DNA from: an uncultured Opitutia bacterium
GTDB lineage: Bacteria > Verrucomicrobiota > Verrucomicrobiia > Opitutales > Opitutaceae
Reading direction: 5' to 3'
NCBI GenBank assembly: GCA_903827245.1
Contig: CAIKHO010000007.1
Coordinates: 62,001 to 126,000, forward strand
DNA: 64,000 nucleotides
Under the pieces are notes generated by a model. That model did no database searches and was not told the DNA's origin. It saw only the letters and a program-made list of their open reading frames with translations. The position numbers and the translations under genes were made by a program. Positions 45,610-53,737 of the stretch are shown in pieces (positions within the stretch are counted from its first letter, which is position 1; each line of letters starts with the position of its first letter).

Positions 45610-47295
45610 ATGTCATACCCCGATGGCTTCTGTGTCCGGAATCAGCCCGGAGCCTGGAGTGCTCCTTGGTTGCTCTCATTCGTCCTGCTGCTCGCGGTGC
45701 CGTCCGCGGCGCGTTCGGCCGAACCGGTTTTCAACGTGCTGGACTACGGCGCGCACAACGACGGTTCCACGCCGGCCACCGAGGCGATCCACGCGGCCAT
45801 CCAGGCGGCCAAGGCCGCGGGTGGGGGAACCGTGGTTATTCCCTCCGGCAACTATGTGACTGGCCCGATTGAACTCGTCAGTAATCTCGTGCTGCGGATC
45901 GACGCGGGCGCCGTGCTTCATTTCCCCGCGGCCCGGCTGCCGTATGCGTGGGGCCGCGTGCAGGGCATCGAGTGCCTGCAGCCCATTCCGCTGATCGGCG
46001 GGTCCGACCTGGAGAACGTCACCATCACCGGGCGCGGCACGATCACGACCGACAATGCCGAGTGGACGGCCCTGATGGGTGGGGCCCAGCCCAAGTCGGC
46101 GACCAGTGCCGGCTCGGCCTTCGGGCCGGCTTGGAACGAATTGCTGGCACTCCTCCAGAAAAAAACGCCGCAGCCCGAAAGCGAATACCTGAAGGCGGCG
46201 CCCTTGCTGCGGCCGGCCTTCATCCGCACGCGCGAATGCCGCAACGTGCTGATCGAGGGCATTCACATGGTGGGCGCCCCGTTCTGGTCGATCCATCTGC
46301 TGTATTCGGCCAATGTCGCAGTCCGCAACGTCTCGCTGGAGACGTTCCCGGGCACGTTCACCGGCGGGATCTACATCGACTCCAGCCGGGACGTGCGGAT
46401 TTCCGACTGCTACCTCGATAACGGCGACGACTCCATCGTGCTCAAGGCGGGCAAGGACGCCGACGGCCTGCGCGTGAACCGTCCGACCGAGAACGTCTCG
46501 ATCACGAATTGCCTCATCCACCGCGGCTCCGGTGGCATCGTCATCGGCAGCGAGACGTCCGGTGGCATCCGCAACGTGGTGGTGAGCAATGTCGTCTGCC
46601 AGGGCACGCAGGCCGGCATCAACATCAAGAGCGAGCGCGGCCGCGGCGGCCGGGTGGAGAACGTGAGGATCGACAACCTCGTGCTCGATGATGTCGGCCG
46701 GGCGATCAGCGTTTCGCAGTTCTACACCATGCAGGGCGAGACCCCGCCGGCGGCGGAGCCGGTGTCGGTGCGGACGCCGGTCTTCCGGGACATCAGTATC
46801 AGCCGCGTCACGATCAGCCACGCACGCGGGCGTTTCGAGTTCGGCTGGAACCCGGTCAGCATCAGCGGCAACCAACCCGGCCCGGCCGTGATGATCGCCA
46901 TTGCCGGCCTGCCGGAGATGCCGATCGAGGGTCTGCGTCTTAGCGACATCGTCGCGACGGGCGCCGGCGCGTTGCGGGCCAGCGACACGAAGGGCCTGGA
47001 ATTGACGAACGTCCAGGTGAACCCGGACCACGGGCCGGCCTTCCTGATCCGCGACGCGCAGGGGCTGCGGCTGAACCAGGTGTCGACGCGCGCGTCGCTA
47101 GCCGGATTTCCCGTGGTCCGGCTGGATCGCAGCCCCGGCACCGGCATCGAGGGAGGCATCGCATCTGGAGGCACCGGCACCTTGCTCTCGGTGGGACCCG
47201 GGGAAGCAAAAGGCATCCGGGTTGGATCGGTGCAAGTCCCGATCGAGGAGAAAACGGCCGACTTCTGGGCGGACGCCGAGCCCGCGACACAATAA
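45610..47295 (+). CDS. GH28 polygalacturonase-like glycoside hydrolase
   Basis: 561 residues from the ATG at 45610; upstream in-frame sequence lies in a repeat. A hydrophobic segment (APWLLSFVLLLAVPSAARSA) is the export signal. The pectate-lyase-like beta-helix starts at FNVLDYGAHNDGSTPATEAIHAAI. Active-site blocks of exo-polygalacturonases follow: YLDNGDDSIVLKAG (about residue 272), LIHRGSGGIVIGSETSGG (about 304) and AGINIKSERGRGG (about 337), corresponding to the NTD/DD, GHG and RIK regions; GHG is RGSGG here with the preceding His. It hydrolyses galacturonic-acid chains. It probably works with the propellers and esterases at 1-12 kb. Confidence 0.9.
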   Translation: MSYPDGFCVRNQPGAWSAPWLLSFVLLLAVPSAARSAEPVFNVLDYGAHNDGSTPATEAIHAAIQAAKAAGGGTVVIPSGNYVTGPIELVSNLVLRIDAGAVLHFPAARLPYAWGRVQGIECLQPIPLIGGSDLENVTITGRGTITTDNAEWTALMGGAQPKSATSAGSAFGPAWNELLALLQKKTPQPESEYLKAAPLLRPAFIRTRECRNVLIEGIHMVGAPFWSIHLLYSANVAVRNVSLETFPGTFTGGIYIDSSRDVRISDCYLDNGDDSIVLKAGKDADGLRVNRPTENVSITNCLIHRGSGGIVIGSETSGGIRNVVVSNVVCQGTQAGINIKSERGRGGRVENVRIDNLVLDDVGRAISVSQFYTMQGETPPAAEPVSVRTPVFRDISISRVTISHARGRFEFGWNPVSISGNQPGPAVMIAIAGLPEMPIEGLRLSDIVATGAGALRASDTKGLELTNVQVNPDHGPAFLIRDAQGLRLNQVSTRASLAGFPVVRLDRSPGTGIEGGIASGGTGTLLSVGPGEAKGIRVGSVQVPIEEKTADFWADAEPATQ

Positions 47296-47330
47296 AAAGT
47301 CGCGATAGGAAACTGAGGTTGCTGCGTTTG

Positions 47331-47382
47331 TAGTCCCGGCTTCAGCCGCAAGATTTTCTGATTCCGGCTGAAGCCGGGATTA
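47331..47382. repeat. 52-bp inverted repeat after the GH28 gene (family P9)
   Basis: TAGTCCCGGCTTCAGCCG and CGGCTGAAGCCGGGATTA are 18-bp reverse complements with one mismatch, spacer 16 bp. It lies between the convergent GH28 and response-regulator genes, where it could end both transcripts. Confidence 0.88.
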
Positions 47383-47476
47383 CGAATCATAGAGAAATTG
47401 AATGTAACAGCCGGTCACCAAACGGATCTTCATTGCCCGAGTCCGCCTGAGCGCCCGAACGGAAGTGGCCGTTCGA

Positions 47477-48175
47477 TCATTCCGCCACGAAACGATACCC
47501 GACTCCGAGCACCGTCTTGAAAAATCTCGGCTGCTTCGGGTCGTCCTCCAGTTTGTGCCGGAGCCGGTCCAGGTAGACGCGGAGGTAGTGGGTCTGCCGC
47601 TCGGTGCCCGGCCCCCAGATCTCGAGCAGTACTTGGCGGTGCGTGAGCACCTTGCCGTTGTGAGAAACCAGCAATCGCAGCAGCGCGTACTCCTTGGCCG
47701 TCAGCGCGATCTCCTCGCCCCGTTTGGTCACGATCCGGCGGTTGAAATCGATTTCGACCGCGCCGTACCGCTGGACGCTGCCGACTTCGTGCGTCTGTTC
47801 GCGGCGCTGCATCACCCGTAGCCGCGCCACGAGTTCGCGGTTGTTGAAGGGCTTCGTGAGATAGTCGTCGGCGCCGTCGTCGAGCGCGGTGACCTTATCA
47901 TCCTCGTGTCCGAGGACGGACAGGATCAGGACGGGTACGCGCGTCCATTCGCGAAGGCGACGGAGCACCTCCACCCCCGGAATGTCCGGGAGTCCCAGAT
48001 CGAGGACGACCAGATCGGGCCGGTGAAGTGCGATCTCATTCAAGCCGACCTGTCCGCACTCGGCCTCCCGCACGGCGAACTCCTCGGCTTCCAGCGTCAC
48101 GCGCAGCAGCCGGCGGATCTGTGCTTCGTCATCAATGATCAGGACTTCAGGCTTGCGGGCTTCGGCGTCATTCAT
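47477..48175 (-). CDS. KdpE-like OmpR-family response regulator (orphan)
   Basis: 232 residues from the ATG at 48175 (MNDAEARKPEVLIIDDE); an earlier in-frame ATG adds a non-conserved tail. Receiver domain with the acidic pocket IIDDE, phospho-acceptor D in LVVLDLGLPDIPG, and the Lys in DYLTKPFNNREL. The winged-helix DNA-binding domain ends TVLGVGYRFVAE. The linker and LLIWGPGTERQTHYLRVYLDRLRHKLE-like block match KdpE. No kdpD sensor kinase or kdpFABC genes are nearby, so potassium control is not assured. Possibly phosphorylated by a distant kinase. Confidence 0.88.
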   Translation of the reverse strand: MNDAEARKPEVLIIDDEAQIRRLLRVTLEAEEFAVREAECGQVGLNEIALHRPDLVVLDLGLPDIPGVEVLRRLREWTRVPVLILSVLGHEDDKVTALDDGADDYLTKPFNNRELVARLRVMQRREQTHEVGSVQRYGAVEIDFNRRIVTKRGEEIALTAKEYALLRLLVSHNGKVLTHRQVLLEIWGPGTERQTHYLRVYLDRLRHKLEDDPKQPRFFKTVLGVGYRFVAE

Positions 48176-48251
48176 GCGGAACAGGCCCGGGGTTTCGACC
48201 GGACGGGTGAGCGGTTGGCCCTGGGTCGCGGGGGAAGGCACGGGCAGCAGA

Positions 48252-48452
48252 TCATGGCTGGAACGAAGGCCAAGCGATGCGGGACTCGCGGGGTGACGGT
48301 CCGCCCGATTGTCCCAGAATCAGGCCGGTGATCAGGGCGGCGACGGCCACGACCACATAGCCGAGGGGGCGAAGGCGATCCTCATCGCGGCGCGTTTCGG
48401 ATGACGGGAGAGCGTCCGCCTGAGGGGGAAAGGAGATGTCGGGTGTGCTCAT
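48252..48452 (-). CDS. Small single-pass membrane protein, hypothetical
   Basis: 66 residues: a polar N-terminus, one membrane helix (PLGYVVVAVAALITGLILGQ) and a short Pro/Ser-rich tail. No family is recognised. It lies between the orphan response regulator and a membrane-anchored Ser/Thr kinase, all on the same strand with gaps below 100 bp, so it may be part of that signalling group. Coding status is supported only by orientation, spacing and a plausible topology. Confidence 0.45.
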   Translation of the reverse strand: MSTPDISFPPQADALPSSETRRDEDRLRPLGYVVVAVAALITGLILGQSGGPSPRESRIAWPSFQP

Positions 48453-48542
48453 GCTCCAATGATAACCCCATTGTGGCCGCGGTCCGAATCAAAGGTGGTG
48501 TCGAAACCATCAATTTCGCGTCAAGAAGGCATGCCGCACCGG

Positions 48543-49628
48543 CTATCTGGCCTTCAGTTGCGAGAGGGTGAACAGGAACAAAAGGACGAGGAAGACGAGG
48601 GCCCCGACGCCGAGCAACACGCCCGAGAGCACGGGCGTTGCCTGGAAGCTCAGCTTCCACCTCGGGCGTTGCAGGCGTTCGCTGTAACCGGTTACGACCA
48701 ATCGCGCTGGCGCATCCAGGTCCGCCTTGAACGTCGCCATGTCCGCGTAACGGCCCGCGGGATCCCTTTGCATGGCATGCAGCACGATTTCCTCGGCCTG
48801 CGGCGAAAGGTCAGGGTTGAGGGTGCGCGGTGCGACCGGATCCCCCGTCGTTCGCTGGAAGGCCGATTGCCAGGGATCGTCATTTTGGAAAGGAACCGAT
48901 CCGGTCAGCAGTTCGTAAAGGATCGCGCCGAGCCCGTAGATGTCGGAACGCTCGTCAATGGACTGATTTTCCACCTGCTCCGGCGCCATGTATTCGGGGG
49001 TGCCAAAGGTGGTGGTCAGCCGGGCGAGAACGCTCCGGTCTCGGATGGGCGCGGAAGACAGGCCGAAATCCATGACCCGCAGGGTCTGGTCCGTGCAGAT
49101 CATGATGTTCGACGGCTTGAGATCGCGATGGATGAGCCCTTGCCCGTGCATGTGCCCGACGGCATCGGCGATGAGGCTCGCGATCTTCAGGGCGTCGGTC
49201 TCCGGGAGCGGACGAATGTCGCGTCCGAGGTGGTTCAGCGTGCAACCGCGCAGGAATTCCGTCACGAGGTACGGCCGGCGTTTCCCGCCGGTTACCGGCA
49301 GGAATTTGAGCAGGAGGGGATGATCGAGCTGGAGGCCGATCTCTTCCTCGTGGCGGAAGCGCATGAAGCGGGCCGGATTGCATTCCGCACTGAGCAAGGG
49401 CACCTTGAGGGCCACCTCGCACCGGCCGTCGCGCAGGTCCTCGGCGCGGTAGACCGTCGCCATGCCGCTGCGACCGACGGTCTCGCGGATCTGGAACCGT
49501 CCGTCCAGGACGTGGCCGGGTCGAAGCTGGGGTTCGTTCGAGGGTTCGAGCTTGTCCTGGATCTCGGGGATTTCGCTGCAGCAGGCGATGTCCGCCAGCG
49601 GTGCCGCCGTCCGGGACTGGTCGATCAT
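48543..49628 (-). CDS. Hanks-type Ser/Thr protein kinase with C-terminal membrane anchor
   Basis: 361 residues. The kinase domain (about 43-305) has a Gly-rich loop that is slightly degenerate (ETVGRSGMATVYRAED), the ATP-binding Lys in CEVALKV (K75), the catalytic loop HRDLKPSN (167-174), MDFGLSS and GTPEYMAPEQ. One membrane helix near the C-terminus (VLSGVLLGVGALVFLVLLFLF) leaves only a few residues outside, so there is no extracellular sensor domain. The first 40 residues are poorly structured. Target unknown. It may act on the response regulator or small membrane protein downstream (inference from order only). Confidence 0.92.
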   Translation of the reverse strand: MIDQSRTAAPLADIACCSEIPEIQDKLEPSNEPQLRPGHVLDGRFQIRETVGRSGMATVYRAEDLRDGRCEVALKVPLLSAECNPARFMRFRHEEEIGLQLDHPLLLKFLPVTGGKRRPYLVTEFLRGCTLNHLGRDIRPLPETDALKIASLIADAVGHMHGQGLIHRDLKPSNIMICTDQTLRVMDFGLSSAPIRDRSVLARLTTTFGTPEYMAPEQVENQSIDERSDIYGLGAILYELLTGSVPFQNDDPWQSAFQRTTGDPVAPRTLNPDLSPQAEEIVLHAMQRDPAGRYADMATFKADLDAPARLVVTGYSERLQRPRWKLSFQATPVLSGVLLGVGALVFLVLLFLFTLSQLKAR

Positions 49629-49697
49629 GCCGTGTATGGGGCCCCTTCTGTCGCGCCCGCTGGACCATCACGTGTCGCCGGCTGATCTTGGCGCCAA

Positions 49698-50048
49698 ATG
49701 GGCGTGTGCAGGAGTTCGCCCGCCGGCACCGGGCCGGATCGATCAGGTATCTACCGTGGGGGAAGCTCCCCGCTTGTGTTTCTACTTTTAGCTACGAGCA
49801 TCGTATTCGGACTTTTGTTTGCCTACATCGCGCTTCATTTTACGGAGCTTCTACCGAAGCGACCGGCTTTCATCAGGAATGTACTCGGCGCTAACTTGCC
49901 ACGGGCGGTTATTGGCTTCTTGCTATCGCTCTCTGCTGGCGTCCAGCCCGGTGCACTTTTCGGATTGGGCATCGCTCCGTTGATCTACTTTTACCTCGTG
50001 AAGAATGTTACTAGGCTTTCGGCTGAAGCGACACTCACAAGCGCCTAA
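49698..50048 (+). CDS. Small membrane protein in a low-GC, cassette-like patch
   Basis: 116 residues as opened at the ATG 49698. The hydrophobic, low-GC part starts near a GTG at 49776, which is probably the true start. From there: VFLLLATSIVFGLLFAYIALHFTELLPKRPAFIRNV and AVIGFLLSLSAGVQPGALFGLGIAPLIYFYLV, three or four membrane segments, no recognised family. Codon usage is clearly AT-richer than in flanking genes, suggesting acquisition. Its TAA stop lies inside GCCTAAC, which fits the R'' core (RYYYAAC) of an integron attC site, as is usual for cassette genes. Confidence 0.55.
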   Translation: MGVCRSSPAGTGPDRSGIYRGGSSPLVFLLLATSIVFGLLFAYIALHFTELLPKRPAFIRNVLGANLPRAVIGFLLSLSAGVQPGALFGLGIAPLIYFYLVKNVTRLSAEATLTSA

Positions 50049-50085
50049 CCAATCCCCGGATCCGACGCTGGCCTTTGGCCCCCGT
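50043..50085 (+). other. attC-like hairpin downstream of the small membrane gene
   Basis: GCCTAAC (50043-50049, includes the stop) is followed by a stem: GATCC-G-ACG pairs with CGTGGATC leaving one extrahelical G, closed by GGCC-TTT-GGCC. A core plus a bulged stem is how attC recombination sites look. The matching R' core (GTTRRRY) was not found at the far side, so the site is at best truncated. No intI gene is in the window. Confidence 0.35.
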
Positions 50086-50130
50086 GGATCATATCGCGCC
50101 CGCTATTTGCAAGGCTCGAAAGGAAGCGTC

Positions 50131-50319
50131 TCACACGGTCTTGCGCGGCTTGCCGGCAGGTTTGCGACCGACGCTTGGACGCGCGTCGCAGTGGGAGACA
50201 ACGGCCCGGGAAACGTCGAAGTAGTCGAGCCCAGCTTTGCCGGCATCAAAGCGGGCGGCTAGATTGGTGGCCGTCGTGCGGGTCTTAGCCGAAGAGTTTT
50301 GGATGAGTGCGTTTTCATT
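50131..50319 (-). pseudogene. Decayed antitoxin-like gene fragment
   Basis: An open frame without a start codon reads AKTRTTATNLAARFDAGKAG, then LDYFDVSRAVVSHCDARPSVGRKPAGKPRKTV, stop at 50131. LAARFDAG...DYFD and the (G)ARPxxGRKPAGKPRK motif recall N-termini of small antitoxin-type proteins. An ATG with MKTHSSKT lies at about 50314-50316 in the neighbouring frame; a one-base shift would join it to this frame. Probably a frameshifted, truncated relic. The remaining sequence from 50049 to tRNA-Cys (387 bp) shows a small GCCCGCC/GGCGGGC hairpin but no other gene. Confidence 0.35.
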
Positions 50320-50435
50320 TTATCGCGAGCGGCAGGCGCAGGGAAATGGCGAAGAATTTGGCCGGACGATTGGCTACGGGTAATGCCCGCCGCCGCCCGT
50401 TGGGCTGTGGCGGGCACCTTTCGCACTGCGAAAGG

Positions 50436-50510
50436 TGGAGGCGCGGGCCGGAATTGAACCGGCGCATAGAGCTTTTGCAGAGCTCGGCCTTACCACTTGG
50501 CTACCGCGCC
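50436..50510 (-). tRNA. tRNA-Cys (GCA anticodon)
   Basis: 75 nt including encoded CCA. Acceptor GGCGCGG pairs with CCGCGCC; the anticodon stem GAGCT/AGCTC encloses CTGCAAA with GCA; the T-arm is GCCGGTTCAATTCCGGC. Bases 50450-50472 recur exactly at 27110-27132. Confidence 0.96.
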
Positions 50511-50627
50511 TTGACCAGCCTGGGAGCGTCGGAGGAAACCTCCGCCGCCGAGAACAGGGAGGCGGGTATTACGCTTTGCGCAAGTGGAGTGACAAGCAAT
50601 TTCGCCGGCGACTGCAGCCCGCGAAGG

Positions 50628-51104
50628 TCAGCTTTTGAACCTCCGGGCCGTGCGGTCCGGCGTACGGCTGAGGGTACCGTCGGGGACGACCTGTTCGGCC
50701 GGACGAAGGTTTACGAACAATCCGTGATCGGGCTCGGAGGACAGCGACAGCCAGTCCAAGCATTCTTTTATCTCCCGGAAAACCACGATCCCCGTCTCAC
50801 CCTGGATCTCGCGGTAGGCGCCGAACATGCGGGCCAGGCCGAACTGCCAGTCGGCGGACACGGCGAAGGCTCGCCGGGAGGTCGGCCCGAAAATCGTCCG
50901 CTTGGCCAGCTCCGCGACCTGCCGGCTCGACAGGGTCACGCTGGTGACCTGCCGGAAGTCCAGGAGCTGGTTGAACGCCGGCAGGAACGCAGGGTGGTTC
51001 TGCAGCCGGTCCATGTGGTCCAGCACATCGGCGTGACTCAGCTGACCCGCGGCTTTGGAGAAAACCATGTTACGCGGCGAATCGATGAAGAAGTCGGCGG
51101 GCAT
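50628..51104 (-). CDS. Conserved-looking protein of unknown function (STAS/SpoIIAA-like?)
   Basis: 158 residues, no signal peptide or membrane segment. It starts MPADFFIDSPRNMVFSKAAGQLSHADVLDHMDRLQ; alternating beta and alpha elements (AFNQLLDFRQVTSVTLSSRQVAELA, GIVVFREIKECLDWL) look like a small alpha/beta fold of the SpoIIAA/STAS-like kind. That is a guess from secondary-structure feel, not from motifs. The last 35 residues are polar and may be disordered. It is monocistronic, between tRNA-Cys and the MFS gene. Confidence 0.7.
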   Translation of the reverse strand: MPADFFIDSPRNMVFSKAAGQLSHADVLDHMDRLQNHPAFLPAFNQLLDFRQVTSVTLSSRQVAELAKRTIFGPTSRRAFAVSADWQFGLARMFGAYREIQGETGIVVFREIKECLDWLSLSSEPDHGLFVNLRPAEQVVPDGTLSRTPDRTARRFKS

Positions 51105-51301
51105 CGTGAAATGGGTGGGTCTGGGTTATGGTCATCGCACCCCAAAATCGAGCGCTTTCGGGATTGGGCGGGACAAGGGCGGGTGTGGTATTGGGCACGC
51201 GCCTGGGATCTGGAGCACGATCCGTGACAACGATCGGTCGGGCGTTGGCGTAGAGCCGCTCCTACCGTTTCGAGCTGCACCACGAGTGGGGAACAGTCCC
51301 G

Positions 51302-52660
51302 TCAGGACTCCGGCCCGAGCTTTTCCAGCGGTGGCAATTGGCGGAGCGCCGGCACGGAACGCGCGATCGCGGCGACCACCAGGAGGGTGCCGGCGCCGCC
51401 GGCCACCACGGCGGCCACGGGCCCGAACAAGGCCGCCATCAAGCCCGCGCGCAGGGCGCCGATCTCGTTGGAGGAGCCGATGAAGATCTGGTTCACGCTG
51501 GTCACGCGGCCGCGCAGCGCGTCGGGTGTGAGGAGTTGCACCAGCGATTGGCGGACCACGACGCTGACGTTGTCGAAGGCGCCGGTGAAAAACAGGGCGA
51601 CCAACGAGAGCCAGAACCAGTGCGACAGCCCGAAGGCGATGATGGCCGTGCCAAAACCCGCGACCGCCCAGAGCAAGGCCAGGCCGGGGCGCCGCAGGGG
51701 TGGGCGGTGGGCGATCCACATCGCCATGCTGAAGGCGCCGATCGACGGGGCGGCGCGCAGCCAGCCAAAGCCGATGGCGTCGACGTGCAGGATCTTGTCC
51801 GCGTAAATCGGCAGCAGCGTCGTCGCGCCGCCGAGCAGGACCGCAAAGAGATCGAGGCTGCTGGCCCCGAGGATGACTTTCTTGCTCCAGATGAACTCCG
51901 CCCCGGCCAGGGTGGCCCGCCAGGTGCGGTTCCCGGTCGCGGGCTGCGGCGGGTGCAGGTAGGTCACGCGGGTGAGCAGCACCACGAGGGTGAGGCCGAA
52001 GATGGCGTCGAGCAGGTACACGATGGGAAAGCCGGCCTTTGCCACGAGGAAACCGCCCAGCGCCGGCCCGGCCATCGTGGCGATCTCAAAGGCGCTCGAG
52101 TTCCAGGTGATCGCGTTGCTCAGGGCGCGGGCTGGCAGCAGCAGCGGAATGATGGCGGTGCGCGACGGCCAGCCGAGGATGCGCAGCACGGCCATCAGTA
52201 AGAGGAGCGCATAGACGACCGGCAGCGCGGGCTGGCTGAAGTCGAGCGAGGCCGGGTCGACGTGGCGCTCAAAGAGCAGCGCGACGCGAAGGAGGCCGGC
52301 ATTGGCATGGTGGAGCAGGGGAACGTCGGGAATGCGCGCGTGCTGCCAGGAGACCAGGGCGAGCAGCAGCGAGAGCACCGCCACGGAACCGGTGGTGACG
52401 GCGATGATCGTGCGGCGGTCGGCGCGGTCGGCCAGCACCCCGGCCGGCAGCGAGAGGACGAGCAATGGCAGGACGTTCAGGAGCCCGACCAGGCCGAGCG
52501 CCGTGGCCGAATGCGTCCACTGATAGACCTCCCAGGTGACGGCGATGGTGCCCATTTGCCGCCCGAACAAGGCGAGAAAACTGCCGGCAAGATACCGCCG
52601 GTACGTCGGGTGGGAAAGCGCGGCGTAGGGATCGTGGCGGGCGGCGGGCGGAGCGGACAT
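51302..52660 (-). CDS. MFS transporter, EntS/MFS_3-like exporter
   Basis: 452 residues, about 11-12 membrane helices. The MFS_3 opening HPTYRRYLAGSFLALFGRQMGTIAVTWEVYQWTHSATALGLVGLLNVLPLLVLSLPAGVLADRADRRTII contains motif A (G-x-LADRADRR). Mid-protein Arg-rich loops and the LRGRVTSVNQIFIGSSNEIGALRAG block are typical of enterobactin-exporter-like permeases. Drug or siderophore-type export is the family expectation. No siderophore genes are nearby. The downstream neighbour is 14 bp before its start, so it is probably the last gene of a co-transcribed group starting with the MBL gene. Confidence 0.9.
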   Translation of the reverse strand: MSAPPAARHDPYAALSHPTYRRYLAGSFLALFGRQMGTIAVTWEVYQWTHSATALGLVGLLNVLPLLVLSLPAGVLADRADRRTIIAVTTGSVAVLSLLLALVSWQHARIPDVPLLHHANAGLLRVALLFERHVDPASLDFSQPALPVVYALLLLMAVLRILGWPSRTAIIPLLLPARALSNAITWNSSAFEIATMAGPALGGFLVAKAGFPIVYLLDAIFGLTLVVLLTRVTYLHPPQPATGNRTWRATLAGAEFIWSKKVILGASSLDLFAVLLGGATTLLPIYADKILHVDAIGFGWLRAAPSIGAFSMAMWIAHRPPLRRPGLALLWAVAGFGTAIIAFGLSHWFWLSLVALFFTGAFDNVSVVVRQSLVQLLTPDALRGRVTSVNQIFIGSSNEIGALRAGLMAALFGPVAAVVAGGAGTLLVVAAIARSVPALRQLPPLEKLGPES

Positions 52661-52675
52661 CGGCGCGCGGTCGGG

Positions 52676-53737
52676 TTAATGACCGCCCTGTTTCTGGCGG
52701 TATTCGTCGCTCTTCATCAGGGCGGCGCGGACCTCGCGTTCGTTCCAGCCCTTGTCCCGCACCAACTGCTCATAATGGGCGAGACCGTCGCGGTCAGGAT
52801 CCCGGCCGAGCACATCGCGATAGGCGCGCGTGATGAGGGTGCGGATGGCGGCGGCACTTTCCTCGGCGCTGCGCAGCAGGTCGGCCCGCAACTGCGGCTC
52901 GGTCCAGCCGCGCTCGGCCATGAGCTGGTGGTAATGCTTCAGGCCCTCGGCGTCGGGATTGCGTTTCAGGACCTCGCGGTAGGCGCGGGTGATGATGGCG
53001 TCAAAATCGAGGGCGTGATACTCGGGACTCTGCTGGAGGCTGGTGCGGAGCGCGTCCTCGGTCAGGCGTCCGTCCATCAGTTTCTCGCGGTAGGCGCGCA
53101 ACCCGGCCGCGTCCGGCTCGCGGTTGAGCACATCGCGATAGGCGCGGCGCACGACATTCTCGGCCGTGCGGGCATCGTAGTGCGGCTCGGGATCGTACGC
53201 ACGCGTCCGGACCGGCACGACGCGCAGGGAGGAGATCGCATGGTCCCAGTTTGCGCCCGGCGGACCGCCGCGCCGCTCGGCCACGAGGTCGCCCAGGCTG
53301 CTGGAGGATTCCAGGCGTTCACCGTGGAAGTCGGGGTCGGCAAAGGCCACGACGGTGGCGACGCCCTGGATGCGGAAGGACGAGATGCGATGGTTCCAGG
53401 AACGGTGCCCGGGATCGAGCCGGGCGAGATTTTCCACGGCAGCGCCGGCCTCGACGACGAATGATTCGCCGCGGTAATTGGGCTCCGCAAAAAACTCCAC
53501 GTAGACGGCCGGCCGCGGAGGCGGGGAGTCTGGCACCACCGGCACGACGGTGACGGTCGCCGGGGCGGCGGCGATGATGACGGGCGGCGGCGCAGATGGA
53601 GGCGCAGCCGGAGCCATTTCACCCGTTGAAGATGAAGGCGGGGCGGACTCGACCGGAGTGCAGGCGGTGAGCAGAAGCACGCCCAGTTCGAGCGGGAGCA
53701 GCCAGCGGATCGGTCGGGAAATGCCGGGCGGGTTCAA
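52676..53737 (-). CDS. Lipoprotein with beta/gamma-crystallin and three DUF4214 repeats
   Basis: 353 residues if started at the TTG 53737, which overlaps the upstream stop (TTGA). An ATG at 53800 would overlap the MBL gene by 67 bp. Lipobox-type signal LLPLELGVLLLTACTPVES, a Pro/Ala-rich stretch, then a beta/gamma-crystallin-like domain (VEFFAEPNYRGESFVVEAG...NHRISSFRI and AFADPDFHGERLESSSSLG...DHAISSLRV). Then three DUF4214 repeats: RRAYRDVLNREPDAAGLRAY, TRAYREVLKRNPDAEGLKHY, TRAYRDVLGRDPDRDGLAHY. DUF4214 occurs on bacterial surface proteins; the precise role is unknown. Crystallin domains often bind calcium. Confidence 0.83.
   Translation of the reverse strand: MNPPGISRPIRWLLPLELGVLLLTACTPVESAPPSSSTGEMAPAAPPSAPPPVIIAAAPATVTVVPVVPDSPPPRPAVYVEFFAEPNYRGESFVVEAGAAVENLARLDPGHRSWNHRISSFRIQGVATVVAFADPDFHGERLESSSSLGDLVAERRGGPPGANWDHAISSLRVVPVRTRAYDPEPHYDARTAENVVRRAYRDVLNREPDAAGLRAYREKLMDGRLTEDALRTSLQQSPEYHALDFDAIITRAYREVLKRNPDAEGLKHYHQLMAERGWTEPQLRADLLRSAEESAAAIRTLITRAYRDVLGRDPDRDGLAHYEQLVRDKGWNEREVRAALMKSDEYRQKQGGH

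Noticed and set aside
50303-50383. Possible 26-codon peptide (MSAFSFYRERQAQ...) between the decayed antitoxin and tRNA-Cys
   Set aside because: No hydrophobic toxin-like character, no clear ribosome site, and it is within a decayed patch.
51236-51270. GCGTTGGCGTAGAGCCGCTCCTACC segment near the MFS gene end, resembling a REP arm
   Set aside because: Only one arm is visible and there is no second copy in the window, so it is not listed as a repeat.
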